From Brugia malayi (taxonomy: Eukaryota; Nematoda; Chromadorea; Rhabditida; Onchocercidae), in NCBI RefSeq assembly GCF_000002995.4, contig NW_025062478.1:10412001-10476000 (forward strand): 64,000 nucleotides of DNA. The letters are read 5' to 3'. This document shows, piece by piece, positions 23,733 to 34,848 of the stretch. The position numbers and the translations under genes are program-made. Position 1 is the first letter of the stretch. Each line of letters opens with the position of its first letter. Under the pieces are notes generated by a model that saw only the letters and a list, made by a program, of their open reading frames with translations, did no database searches and was not told where the DNA came from.

Positions 23733-25747
23733 AGGTTGCGCTTTACTCTTTATTTTATTTTATAAAAAATACGCATTGCTATTTCTGCTGCTATTGATTA
23801 TTTATATTTTTCATCAGTCAATTTTTCTATCACTTCTTTATTTGTTAGATAACTCTTTATCTCTCGCTGTTATTGTTGTTATAGTTCCGCGTCTTGGTCA
23901 TATATGTATATTTGTTTTTGTTAGAATAAATAAGTTCCCTAACCGTTCCTACGTGGTACCTTGTATGCTATGCATGAAGAACTTGGAAATTAATATTGCT
24001 GTTGTTAAATTATTAATGAAATTAAATTGCTTACTCGATTATTGCATAAACAACATGGATACCATAAAGTTAACTACGCAATTTGCAATGAAAACTTCAT
24101 CCATTCATTTCATTTGTCGATTCGCATTCAGAATTCTGTTTCAGTTACTCTATTTGCGTTCAAAATTCCATTCACTAAAAATATTTGATAATCTAACCCA
24201 GTAGTGAATCCATCAGTGAATAACAGCATTAGCTAGTAAAGTTTTTTGAATTAAACCCGACTTGAAACCACATATGCGGAATCGTTAAAGCGTGCAGGTT
24301 AAATAGAAATAAGCTCTGATATTTCTATTGTGAAATGACCGAATAATTGGTTGGCAACTAATAAATGCTTCGAATGGATGAAACACTTGAAGAGTTATAT
24401 AAGGAAACATTGTGCCATAAAGATCAAATATGTCTGTGCAACTATTTCTGCTGGAGCAAAATATTCATAATGTTAATAATTCTCACATTGCATAATCCTA
24501 CTAATACAAATCGTAAAAACTTTTCTTTATTAAATAATATTGGATTTCATTGAATATAACCACAAAATCCTGACTTGACATAAGTGATCTTTTGAGTTAA
24601 ATTTACTTCAATTTCCATAATTGACCTTTTTTCTTTCATTCTGCATTTATGACTATCATCATTTATTGCGTGACGAAAATTTTTGTGACATAAAAAAGGA
24701 ATGTAATTAAAGGAGTGATTAGCTCTATAGCGCAACAGACTTGTTTTGATGAGTAAATAAGGTTTGTGTAGGTTGAATAAAACTTGTGAAATTACTGCTA
24801 ATATTTATTTCAAATTTGAGCACGAAAAAATAACTTATCGAAACATTTCAGTGAAGAAGATGAAATATCACTATTCATTTTTTCATTATCCTTTAAGTAT
24901 ATAATTAAAAATCTTGTTGTCATTGAGGTTGCAACGGATTAAAGATTTCTATCTTTTTAGATTGAAGTAAACTTGAACACTCTTTCGTCGATTGAATTAA
25001 AAAGAAATCTTTTTCAGAGAAAGTGCATTAAATTATATATTTTGGAAATTTTTGTATTTAAATTAACAATTTAATTAGCTTCGAATAAATGAACGAAAAT
25101 TTTGAAGTAATTATTTTTTATTCTTTTCATTTCATTACCTTTAAATTTCAATGCCTTTAAACATCTTTGCATATCACATTTGACATTGAAAAAAGCAGAA
25201 AATTGCCAATTTCATTTTATAATTTATTTCTACTGGAAATATAGAAATTGTAATATCATGTTAATCATTAGAGATCATAGCTTTTTGGATATTACCAGAA
25301 GCGATAACTTTGTGCGCTTTAGTAAATTTTATGTACCTAATTATTTAAATCAAATAAAAAATAAAAAAGAAAACGGTGAATAACCTCCTTTTTTATTTAT
25401 ATATAAATTCATAAATAAGAATGAAATAATTGTTGTGGAAGCAAAATTTTACGGAAGATTTGATAATTTAATTTATTATTGGAAAATTTTTCTAAGAAAG
25501 AATTTAAAATATGGTTTTAAAATGAAAACACTTCTTAATAACAAATGTCAATTGGAGTCAGTAATCAAATTCATTTTATTAGTTGCTAAGAAATGTAGTG
25601 CTACTGAGTTATCAGATTATATATTTTGTTAAAGGTTAAACATTTCGCTAAGTTTTTCCAAATTTAGCAACTCTTTACATCGTTTTTCTATCAGATTAAA
25701 AGAAATGTGACTAATTCTTTAGAACTTAAAAAATAAAGAAATCATGA
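23733..25747. other. 3' flank of gene B and spacer
   Basis: The 142-codon frame at 23776-24204 begins without ATG and aligns with the noncoding 3' flank of gene C, so it is not called. At about 24246-24288 a relic of a zinc-finger C-terminus is visible (LKPHMRNR then stop, compare LKFHMRNH in intact genes), marking a further lost gene copy. From 24574 the sequence is shared with 1-2606. Confidence 0.55.
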
Positions 25748-25951
25748 ATGCCTACACTTTTGAAACCGGTTGGATCTGATTGGGATATGTGCGAAGGTTG
25801 TTTCGCTTACATGCCTTTTTTAGGTAAGTTTTCCTTAATATCTTCAATTTCGTCGATTCCTAAGTGAAAATTTCATTTATATTTTCATCGTTTTTTTTTT
25901 TTTTTAATAGATTTTATTATATTAATTGTTTTCTTACTAGGCATTAAATAA
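25748..25951 (+). CDS. Two-exon micropeptide candidate, left arm
   Basis: Exon 1 (25748-25823) codes 25 residues including PTLLKPVGSDWD and the C-E-G-C motif. It ends in phase 1 at GTAAGT. Exon 2 (25911-25951) follows a long T tract and TAATAG and codes a hydrophobic tail ending LLGIK. A diverged relative of exon 1 at 29581-29660 keeps the start, the W-D-x-C-E-x-C pattern and the donor, but its phase differs by one. Conservation of this pattern in a diverged copy is the best argument for coding. The function is unknown, and a tail-anchored small membrane protein is inferred. Confidence 0.35.
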
Positions 25952-26548
25952 TGGATGAATTAATTCATTTTTAAAAAGTCTGTTAAATCGCCTGTGACTG
26001 TAACGATTTACTAGCCAGCCGGTAGTCGATATTTGATAGAAAATATATGAATTACAGTTGATCGAATTAAATATCATTTTTAGTCATTAACTTATTCAAT
26101 CATTGATAACGAATAGTTCGACACTCGAATAAGTAAGAAAAAAAGGAAGTTGACTGTAATGTTGCAAATTATTATGCATAAAATCACTAGTATAAAATAT
26201 ATTTAAAGATCAAATCCAGAAATAACTAAATTAATTTCGTGCTACACTGCATGCCAATATCAGAAAGAGGATGAAAAACGAATTGTTAAAAGCATTGTTT
26301 TGTACTTAGTTCAGGATGTGATGTTTGGATAATTATTTATACTTAACATGTCGATTGGAATAATGTTAAATCACGGTTTGAATTTGCCAAAGTGATGCTT
26401 GAAATAAACGACTGCTCACATTTGACTTATTCTTTTTTGTAAGTTATTTGAATTTGTTTAAATTTCAATTAAAGAAGATGACGAGGAAATATGCGAAATA
26501 TGTATAAGTTATATCTTGTTACCATCCTTATTTATCAGAACAAATTGA

Positions 26549-26719
26549 AGCCTGTCCTCTCTGTACTTCTTATATATACCTTTAATTTTGAAAGAGTTTT
26601 ACAATGAGGGATTTCAGATAATTCCAGTCCGAGCTTGTCGTGTGGAGCCTTTGGGCAACTCTAGTGGTTACATAGCCATGGATGGCAAACCGATTATTCC
26701 CATTCAGCATTTCAAGTGA
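26549..26719 (+). pseudogene. Conserved coding-like exon remnant of unknown family
   Basis: An open frame of 56 codons contains IIPVRACRVEPLGNSSGYIA and ends HFK-stop. A TTTCAG acceptor precedes the IIPVR part. Diverged relatives keep the same reading frame at about 30303-30400 (VRACRVEPLGNSS, then NYIAIDG) and on the minus strand at about 35560-35450 (IIPVRLFRVKPLGNS, then a stop). A deletion-ridden copy lies at about 1976-2145 and an inverted copy at 39077-39247. Protein-level conservation across copies that differ in DNA suggests an ancestral exon. No family is recognised. Confidence 0.4.
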
Positions 26720-27208
26720 TGCAACCAGGCATTGTGGAACGTTATTGGACGGAACCGACGTTGCTGATTACTGATAGGACTTTACTATCGTCTTTTTTTT
26801 TTTTCAGTTGGTATTCATTTGATTGTTAAGTTTGTCACATTATATGTTATATACGATGACCGTAAAAAATTTTAATAAGCATAATTTAAGCCTAACACAA
26901 AGCAAATTTGAAAATTAAGTTTAAAAATGAAGTCCGAGCGAAAGACTGGATGAATTTGTAAATCAGTATTACCAATTATAGGAGATGCAACAAAATGTAG
27001 CAGTTTTCACTCACGCTAATATTCCCAAAGATGCAGCAGTCTTCCACTCACGTTAATATTCCCAAAGATTTGAAAATCTGGGAACATTGAAATGAAATGA
27101 AATAAAATTGCAAAAAATGTCACAAAAAATGCAACTGCTTTGCATAAATTATTTATAACAACCAATGCAGAAGCTGAAAAGAAATCATTGAGTATAAAGG
27201 ATTAAACA

Positions 27209-27286
27209 ATGACTGCTATTGTCATTTTACTATACACTAATATATATTCTATTATTATAACTATAAATATGTTATTATACGCGGAC
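27209..27286 (+). CDS. Possible alternative first exon (1a) of zinc-finger gene C
   Basis: It starts with ATG, codes 26 residues that are almost all hydrophobic (MTAIVILLY at the start, MLLYAD at the end) and stops at a phase-0 GTAAGT donor. It would therefore join exon 2 of gene C in frame, as exon 1b does. The equivalent donor is intact at 21897 but changed in the right-arm gene B and near A1, so use may be restricted or lost. Confidence 0.35.
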
Positions 27287-27620
27287 GTAAGTTATCAATA
27301 CACGTATAGTTTGCCACTCCCATCTGAATGAGAACTTATACATGCGATTATCTAACAATACCCAACAGAATTGATCGGTTGGCTTCTGTCAGACTCTCCT
27401 ACAGTTTTCATTCAGGATGTTCTGTTTCATTCATTTCGATAGCAGATGCTACCACTTTTCAAACTTTTGAGTTATGACAAGGATTTTGGAATTAGATGAC
27501 AAATTTGTAAATAATCTAATATATTTAGAAAAGCATTTACTTGAAGAAATATCTCCTTTGCTCATTTGTCAAACAGCAGCGATATTATTCTTTAGAAGCA
27601 ACCGTCAGTAAATTTAAATG

Positions 27621-27628
27621 TTTTTCAG
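27621..27628 (+). promoter_or_regulatory. Trans-splice-type acceptor before gene C exon 1b
   Basis: TTTTTCAG lies 27 nt before the ATG at 27656, the same arrangement as in the other family members. No open frame enters from upstream in this copy. Confidence 0.45.
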
Positions 27629-27655
27629 AATTAACAACAAATTATTCTCATTGAC

Positions 27656-28697
27656 ATGCGTTTCATCTATTTATTCTTCTTCGTCTTCCAACTGAGCAAT
27701 ATTCAAACAACCGTAAGTACTTAAATTTAAAAATACAGCATAGCGCTACAATACCGTCGGGATTTAAAATTTTACACAGTGTGAAATTGATAATATCATA
27801 TCATTTGAGGCAGCGCAAACGGATCAAACAGAACCATTGGATTTATCAATATCAAAAGAAAAAAGAGATGCATTACAAGGCTTATCAATGGAAAGAAAGG
27901 ATGAAGAGGAAATTGAACTGCAATTGCTTCAAACAAAACCATTGGATTTAACCGCTTCAAAAGTCAGTGATGAACGAATTCCAATCGAAACAGTCATGAA
28001 AGTAATGGAACTATCAAAGGAAGAAAGAAGGGCGGGAAGGAAACAGCATTGCAATATATGTCAAAAGGAAGTAACACATATGAAAGGACATTTGATAACT
28101 CATACCGGTGAGAAGCCGTGCAGTTGTCCGATATGCAAAAAGAATTTCACTGACTCCAGTAATATGAATAAACATATGATGATTCATACCGGTGAAAAGC
28201 TGTACAGTTGCCCGACATGCAAAAAGAATTTCACTGACTCCTACAATATAAATAGACATATGATGACTCATACCCGTGAGAAGCCGTACAGTTGTTCATT
28301 ATGTAAGAAGAATTTTACTCAGTTCAGTTATATGAAAAAGCATATGATGTTTCATGCCAATGAGAAGCCGTACAGTTGTTCAATATGCAAAAAGAATTTC
28401 ACTCAGTTCGTGGATATGAAAAGACATATGATGATTCATACCGGTGAAAAGCCGTACAGTTGTCCGATATGCAGGAAAAGTTTCACTGAACCCGGTAATA
28501 TGAAAAAACATATGATGATTCATACCGGTGAAAAGCCGTACAGTTGTCCAACATGCAGGAAAAGTTTCACACATAAACACCATTTGCAGTCTCACATGGG
28601 AACTCATGATGTGAATAGACCTGTCTATCACTGTACTGTATGCAGTAAAGATTTTCAGACAAAAAATGGCTTGAAATTTCACATGCAGAATCATTAA
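27656..28697 (+). CDS. C2H2 zinc-finger protein C, intact, left arm
   Basis: Exon 1 (27656-27712) codes MRFIYLFFFVFQLSNIQTT and ends at phase-0 GTAAGT. Exon 2 (27780-28697) follows TTTACACAG. Domain order in exon 2: a short acidic start, PLDLS, a second PLDLT, a basic RRAGRKQ stretch, a shortened first finger (CNIC to GHLITH), then seven canonical C2H2 fingers, the last being YHC-type without a TGEKP linker. PxDLS is the known docking motif for the CtBP co-repressor, so a nuclear repressor is the likely role. The hydrophobic leader would instead suggest ER entry. The right-arm protein is identical by eye. AATAAA occurs at 28979 in the 3' flank. Confidence 0.85.
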
Positions 28698-29740
28698 ACC
28701 TTGCACACCTTAAAAAAAAGAAATGCTTTGCTATTTCTGTAGTCGTTGATTATTTATATTTTGGATTGATCAAATTCTAGTTACATATTCCTTTTTTTGT
28801 TGACAAGCTGCTGTTGATATCTTTTATCTTATATGCATATTAAGGTCATTTCGTTCACTGTTTTGATTCCTGTAACGCATTTCTCAACATTAGCTTCATC
28901 CATTGATTTCATTTGCAAGTAGCCATGTGTGCTATGCACGAGATATTTGCAAATAAGTATCGATAGTGTTCAATTACTAATAAAATGAAATTGCTCATAT
29001 GTATTCCTCCCTCGATTATTGTATGAATAAAATAGAAATAAATTTTTGGGAAAGAAAAGAATCATCTTAATCACAACATATCATTTACATTCTTGGCTGC
29101 ATCTCACTTATACATTATTTGCTTTTATTTATTCATTGTTTGCTGCATAGTATAGGGTTGATTATAAGTATTTTTATGCAAAATCTGTTGTCAGGAAGGT
29201 CCTTATGATCTCCAACATGCTGTAAATTTATGAAATTGTGGACTTAGTTGCAACTAGAAAAGTCGTACGATGGAAATAATTCCTTGTCCTCTTTTTTTAC
29301 TTAAAACGCAGTGATGGAATCAGTTAAATGCAAAGTGGCAAATAATTTACACAGAGACAAATATCATTCAAAGTTAAAGAGTTTGTTGAAAGGTAAGAAC
29401 TATTCAAATCAGGCTTCAAAAATTATTCTATTACCTTAAAATTATCTCGGATCTCTAAATGGATCAAAAAGGAAACGCAACAGCTTGCTTACTATAAATG
29501 TAAAAAAAAAAAATTTCTTTTAAACAGATTAAAATAAATGTGACTAATTCTTTAGAACTTAAAAAATAAAGAAATCATGGATGCCTACACTTTTGAAACC
29601 GGTTGGATCTGACTGGGATGTGTGCGAAAGTTGTTTCGTTTACAAACCTTTCTCATTTGGGTAAGTTTTTCCTTAATATTTTCAATTTTCAAATTCCGAA
29701 ATCAAAAGTTTTCCAAATGGAAAGTTCATTTGTATTTTTA
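28698..29740. other. 3' flank of gene C with exon-like remnants
   Basis: The stretch 29314-29392 is an ATG-started exon-like piece of 26 codons (MESVKCK at the start, lysine-rich) with a GTAAGA donor in phase 1. A related copy near 62301 has a one-base loss. The stretch 29581-29660 resembles micropeptide exon 1 with a GTAAGT donor. The two do not join in frame. The palindrome arm ends at 29740, within the intron after this second piece. Confidence 0.45.
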
Positions 29741-30679
29741 GGTTTTTCCTTGGAATAGGTTTTGTTATATTAGTTGTCTTTTTATTAGTTATTAAATGAT
29801 GATAGATTAAATCATTTTAAAAAGCCTACTAAATCGTTTGTTCACTGACTGTGACAATTTGTTAGCCAAAATAATGCAGATGAATTTCAGTTAATTGAAT
29901 TACATATCATTTACACTATATGTCGATATTCAATATCGGAAAGAGGATGAAAGACGAATCGTTAAAAGCACTGTTTTATACTTAGTTCAGGAATTGATGT
30001 GCCTCACCTTCTATATGCTCGTTTGGATGATGATTTATACTTAACATGTCGATTGGAATAATGTTAAATCACGGTTTGAATTTGTCAAAATGATGCTTGA
30101 AATAAATGACTGCTCATATTGGCTCTTGAAATAAACGACTCAAAAAAGATTTTGCAGGTTATTTGAATTTGCTTAAAATTCATTAAAGAAAACTACGAGA
30201 ACGCATGTTTAAAATGTATAAATTATATCTTGTCACTATCCATTTTTGTAAAGACAAATTGACCTTCTCAAGTTTTACGGTGAAAAATTATAAATAGTTC
30301 TAGTCCGAGCTTGTCGTGTAGAGCCGCTAGGCAACTCTAGCAATTATATAGCCATAGATGGCGGACTGATACCTTCAGGGTCAGCATTTCAAGTGATGCC
30401 AACCAGATATTGTGCAAATGATTATTGGACGCAACCAATGCTTCTCATTACTAATCTCACTCTCAGTCAGTGATCTTTACCACCATCTTTTTCTTTTTTC
30501 TTTTCTAGTTTCATTACGGTTAGGATTTTGGTTGAAAGGTTGATCAGTATTAGAAATTATCAACTGGTATTCATTTGACAGCTACCTTCATCACATTATA
30601 TGTTATATACGATAACTATAAAAATTTAATAGGCTTTATTTACACACATATACACCGAAAATGGGGTTCAAACGGAATA

Positions 30680-30791
30680 TTTATTTATTTTCTCCACGAA
30701 TTACGGCTGCAGTTTTCTTCCATGTATCTTCACATATTAGATTAATAGATAACAGATTAGCGAAAGCCGGATCAACTACTAATAAGAATAA
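30680..30791 (-). pseudogene. Truncated copy of the membrane-tailed terminal exon
   Basis: On the minus strand the frame following TTATTAG matches 13421-13219 for about 30 codons (conserved ICEDTWKKTAAVI). It then closes in a stop shortly after the sequence diverges. The hydrophobic C-terminus is lost. Confidence 0.5.
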
Positions 30792-31834
30792 ACCCAAAAC
30801 TTTTTAATAACAAGATAATTAGTGTATGATATTCCGTTCACTAACAGTTTCTTTTTTTTTTAAATAGAGATGAAGAAAATAAGTCAAATTATCTTCCACT
30901 TTCTTCTGTTATATCTCATCCACCATTTAAATAAAGAATGAATCAAAAAATGCTGAATGAGAAAAAAAGTTTATTGATGGAAGAAAGTTTAAAAAGAAAA
31001 CATTTCATTTAAATTATGATCAAATAATCATCATTCATTTCTTTCTCAAAACATTATTCATTATCACTATCCTGTTATTATTGTTTAAAAAAAGACCACC
31101 GCTTTTATTTTCTTTTTTTTTTTTTTTTATTATGGTTTAAATTTGAAAGGTTGATAAGTGTTAGAAATATCAATTGGTACTCATTTGACAGCTATCTTCA
31201 TCACATTATATGTTACAAAATATTTTAATAAGCTTAATTTACACATGTACATAGCAAATTTGACAAAACAAATTTGAAAATGAAGTCCAAACCAAAGATT
31301 AGAAAGATTTGCTGAAATCATTGAAAATGTAAAAAAATTGAAGCAGAATGGAATAAAATTGTGCAAAAAATATCACAACTGCTTTGCATAAATTATTTGC
31401 AACAATGCGATATAGCAACTGAAATGGAATTATTTAGTGTATAGGATTAAATAGTGACTGCCATTATCATATCACTGTACGTATTTTTTATATCCTATTG
31501 TTATTACTATACCTGTGTTATTATACGTGGACATAGGTTATCAATCTACGTACTTTGCCACTCCCATCTGAATAAGCATTTATACATACAATTCTCCAAC
31601 AATACCTAAACAGAAGTAATCAGGTAGCCCTGTCAAACTCTCCTACAAATTTCATTCAGTAAGTTCTGTTTCACTTATTTCGATAGTTACCACTTTTCAA
31701 ACTTTTGAATTATGATAGGGATTTTGGATTCGATGATAAATTTTTAATTAATCTAATATATTTAGAAAAGCATTTACTTGAAGAAATTTCTCCTTTTCGC
31801 ATTTTTCAGAATTGGCAAGAAGTTATTCATTGAC

Positions 31835-32688
31835 ATGCATTTCATCTATTTTTTTTTCTTCTTAAAACTGAGCAATATTCAAACCATCGTAAGTCCATTT
31901 AAAGTTTAAAAATACAATGTAGCGCTGCGATTTAAAATTTTACACGGTATCAGATTGATAATTTCATATCATTTGAGGTAGCGCAAACGGATCAAACAGA
32001 ACCGTTGGATTTATCAATATCAAAAGTGAAAGTGAAGGGGGATGGATTACAAGGCTTATCAATGGAAAGAAAGGGTGAAGAAGAGATTGGATTACAAGTG
32101 CTTCAAACAAAGCCCTTGGATTTAACCGCTTCAAAAGTCAGTGATGAACGAATACCAATCGAAACAGTCATGAAAGTAATGAAAATATCAAAGCAGGAAA
32201 GTAGAACGAAAAAGAAGCAACGCCACGATGTACACCAAAAGCAAGAACATACGATGACTCATACCGATGAGAAGCCGTACAGTTGTCCGACATGCAAAAA
32301 GAACTTTACTCAGTTCAGTAATATGAATAAACATATGATGTTTCATGCCAATGAGAAGCCGTACAGTTGTTCAATATGCAAAAAGAATTTCACTCAGTTC
32401 GGGGATATGAAAAGACATATGATGATTCATACCGGTGAAAAGCCGTACAGTTGTCCGATATGCAGGAAAAGTTTCACTGAACCCGGTAATATGAAAAAAC
32501 ATATAATGATTCATACCGGTGAAAAGCCGTACAGTTGTCCGATATGCGGAAAAAGTTACACTCGAAGATACACTTTGCAGTCTCACATGGTAACTCATGA
32601 CATGGATAGACCTGTTTACCACTGTACTGTATGCAGTAAAGATTTTCAGACTAAAACCAGTTTGAAATTTCACATGCGGAATCATTAA
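31835..32688 (+). CDS. C2H2 zinc-finger protein D, intact, five fingers
   Basis: Exon 1 (31835-31888) codes MHFIYFFFFLKLSNIQTI and ends at phase-0 GTAAGT. Exon 2 (31954-32688) begins after TATCAG. It carries PLDLS, a second PLDLT, the basic RTKKKQRH stretch and a first finger that has lost its cysteines (HDVHQKQEH). Only five canonical fingers follow, the fewest in the window. The fourth (CGKSYTRRYTLQSH) is unlike any other in the window and resembles a classical finger with L at helix position 4. The linker region matches gene B and the later fingers match gene C, so D may be a recombinant. The predicted role is as for C. Confidence 0.85.
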
Positions 32689-33620
32689 ACCCTGCGCACT
32701 TTAAAGAAAAGAAATGCGCTTTGCTATTTCTGTTGCTGTTGATTATTTATATTTTGTATTGATCAAATTCTACTTATATATTCCTTTTTTTGTTGACAAG
32801 TTGCAGTTAGTTTTTTTAATCATTTTTGTATATTATGGTCATTTCCTTCACTGTTTTGATTCCTGTAACGCATTTCTCAACATTAGCTTCATCCATTGAT
32901 TTCATTTGTATATGACCATATGTGCTATGCACGAGATATTTGCAAATAAGTATCGATATTGTTAAATTACTAATAAAATGAAGTTGCTCATATGTATTCC
33001 TCCCTCGATTATAGCATAAATAAAATGGAAATAAATTTTTGGAAAGAAAAGAATCATCTTAATCACAACATATCACTTTATAAAGTTATATGATTATGCG
33101 ATTTGCAGTAAATACATCAGATTCATATCATTTACATTCTTGGCTGCATCTCACTTATATATTATTTGCTTTTATTTATTCGTTGTTTGTTGCATAGTGT
33201 AAAAATTTAGTATTTTTATGTAAGATCTGCTATCAGGAAGTTCTTTTATGATTTCCAATATGCTGCAAATATATGAAATTGAGAAACAATGAATAATTTG
33301 CTTATTATTCGGCAGCGATAATGCCATGAAAGATGTCATCGCTTAAAAATGTTTGATTTTTGAAAATGATTTTACTGGTTTATTCATTCCATTACATTTC
33401 CGTTTATTCCTTTTTCCTCATATTTAGCTTCGACCACTACCAAGTCGATCGTTCAAGTAGCTAACGACTGGGTTCTTTCAAAAATGAAATACTATGACGA
33501 CAGGAGTAGAAAACGTTTTGTATAAACCAGTAATATATTTCTATGCGATAGAAAAGTTAATCAGGTTATACGAAAATAAAATTATTTTAAGCTGCGATTT
33601 AAAATTTTACACGGTATCAG
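32689..33620. other. 3' flank of D and fusion point upstream of E
   Basis: The stretch 32689-33290 resembles the 3' flank of gene C. From about 33295 to 33590 the sequence matches 62495-62790 (and 9660-9950 inverted). After ATTATTTTAA it switches abruptly to the intron just before exon 2 of a zinc-finger gene. The usual upstream sequence, trans-splice acceptor and leader exon are absent. Confidence 0.75.
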
Positions 33621-34848
33621 ATTGATAATTTCATATCATTTGAGGTAGCGCAAACGGATCAAACAGAACCGTTGGATTTATCAGTATCAAAAGTGAAAGT
33701 GAAGGGGGATGGATTACAAGGCTTATCAATGGAAAGAAAGGGTGAAGAAGAAATTGGATTGCAAGTGTTGCAAACAAAGCTCTTGGATTTATCGGCTCCA
33801 AAAGCAAAAAAGGAAGGAAATAGGGCACAAAGTTTATCAGTGGAGGGAGTGAGTGATGAACGAATAAAACCACTGTTACGGCTCGTTCCAATCGAAACAG
33901 TAGTGAAACTATCAAGGCAAGAAGGAAGGGCGAGAACGAAGAAGCGTTGTGATATATGTCGAAAGGAAGTATCAAACATGAAAGAACATATGATGACTCA
34001 TACAGGTGAGAAGCCGTACAGCTGTTCAATATGCAGAAAGAATTTCGCTCAGTTGTGGAATTTAAAAAGACATATGATGACTCATACCGGTGAGAAGCCG
34101 TACAGTTGTTCAATATGCAAAAAGAATTTCACTAACACCGCTAGTATGAAGCAGCACATGATAACTCATACCGGTGAGAAGCCGTACAGTTGTTCAATAT
34201 GCAAGAAGAATTTCGCTCAGTCCGGGGATATGAAAAAACATATGATGACTCATACCGGCGAAAAGCCGTACAGTTGCCCGACATGCAAAAAAAAATTCAC
34301 TGACTCCAGTAATATGAAAAAACATATGATGACTCATACCGGTGAGAAGCCGTACAGTTGTTCAATATGCAAGAAGAATTTCGCTCAGTCCGGGGATATG
34401 AAAAAACATATGATGACTCATACCGGCGAAAAGCCGTACAGTTGCCCGACATGCAAAAAAAAATTCACTGACTCCAGTAATATGAAAAAACATATGTATG
34501 ACTCATACCCGTGAGAAGCCGTACAGTTGTTCATTATGCAAAATGAATTTTACTCAGTTCAGTAATCTGAAAGAACATATGATGTTTCATGCCGATGAGA
34601 AGCCGTACAGTTGTTCAATATGCAAAAAGAATTTCACTCAGCTCGGGGATATGAAAAAACATATGATGATCCACAACGGTGAAAAGCTGCACAGTTGCCC
34701 GATATGCAGGAAAAGTTTCACACATAAACACCATTTGCAGTCTCACATGGGAACTCATGACGTGAATAGACCAGTCTATCACTGTACTGTATGCAGTAAA
34801 GATTTTCAGACTAAAGCCGGCTTGAAATTTCACATGCGGAATCATTAA
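33621..34848 (+). pseudogene. C2H2 zinc-finger gene E, leader exon missing, one frameshift
   Basis: Exon 2 starts after TATCAG at 33621 and carries PLDLS, LLDLS, the basic RARTKKR stretch, the shortened first finger and ten canonical fingers. Two early fingers (AQLWNLKR and NTASMKQ helices) are unique to this copy. An extra T near 34497 breaks the sixth canonical finger, and the last four continue in the next frame to TAA at 34846-34848. No leader exon or acceptor lies upstream because of the fusion at about 33591. It could only be expressed from a new 5' exon or from the internal ATG of the MERK segment. Probably a broken gene. Confidence 0.8.

Larger units (their letters stand above)
8451..29740 (+). 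repeat. Left arm of a large imperfect palindrome
   Basis: The reverse complement of this stretch forms 36067-64000. Anchors: 8451 pairs with 64000, 11247 with 61195, 14440 with 58002, 22378 with 43420, 25180 with 40617, 27837 with 37970 and 29740 with 36067. Similarity is near-complete over most of the length by eye and drops sharply at 29740. The left arm has two array gene units where the right has five. Real differences exist, including finger gain and loss in gene B and a lost donor, so the arms are not simple mirror copies. The partner of 8450 lies outside the window, so the left arm may extend further. Confidence 0.9.

Noticed and set aside
23776..24204. 142-codon open frame after gene B, also at 41593-42021
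   Set aside because: No ATG near its start, AT-rich hydrophobic composition, and it aligns with the noncoding 3' flank of gene C.
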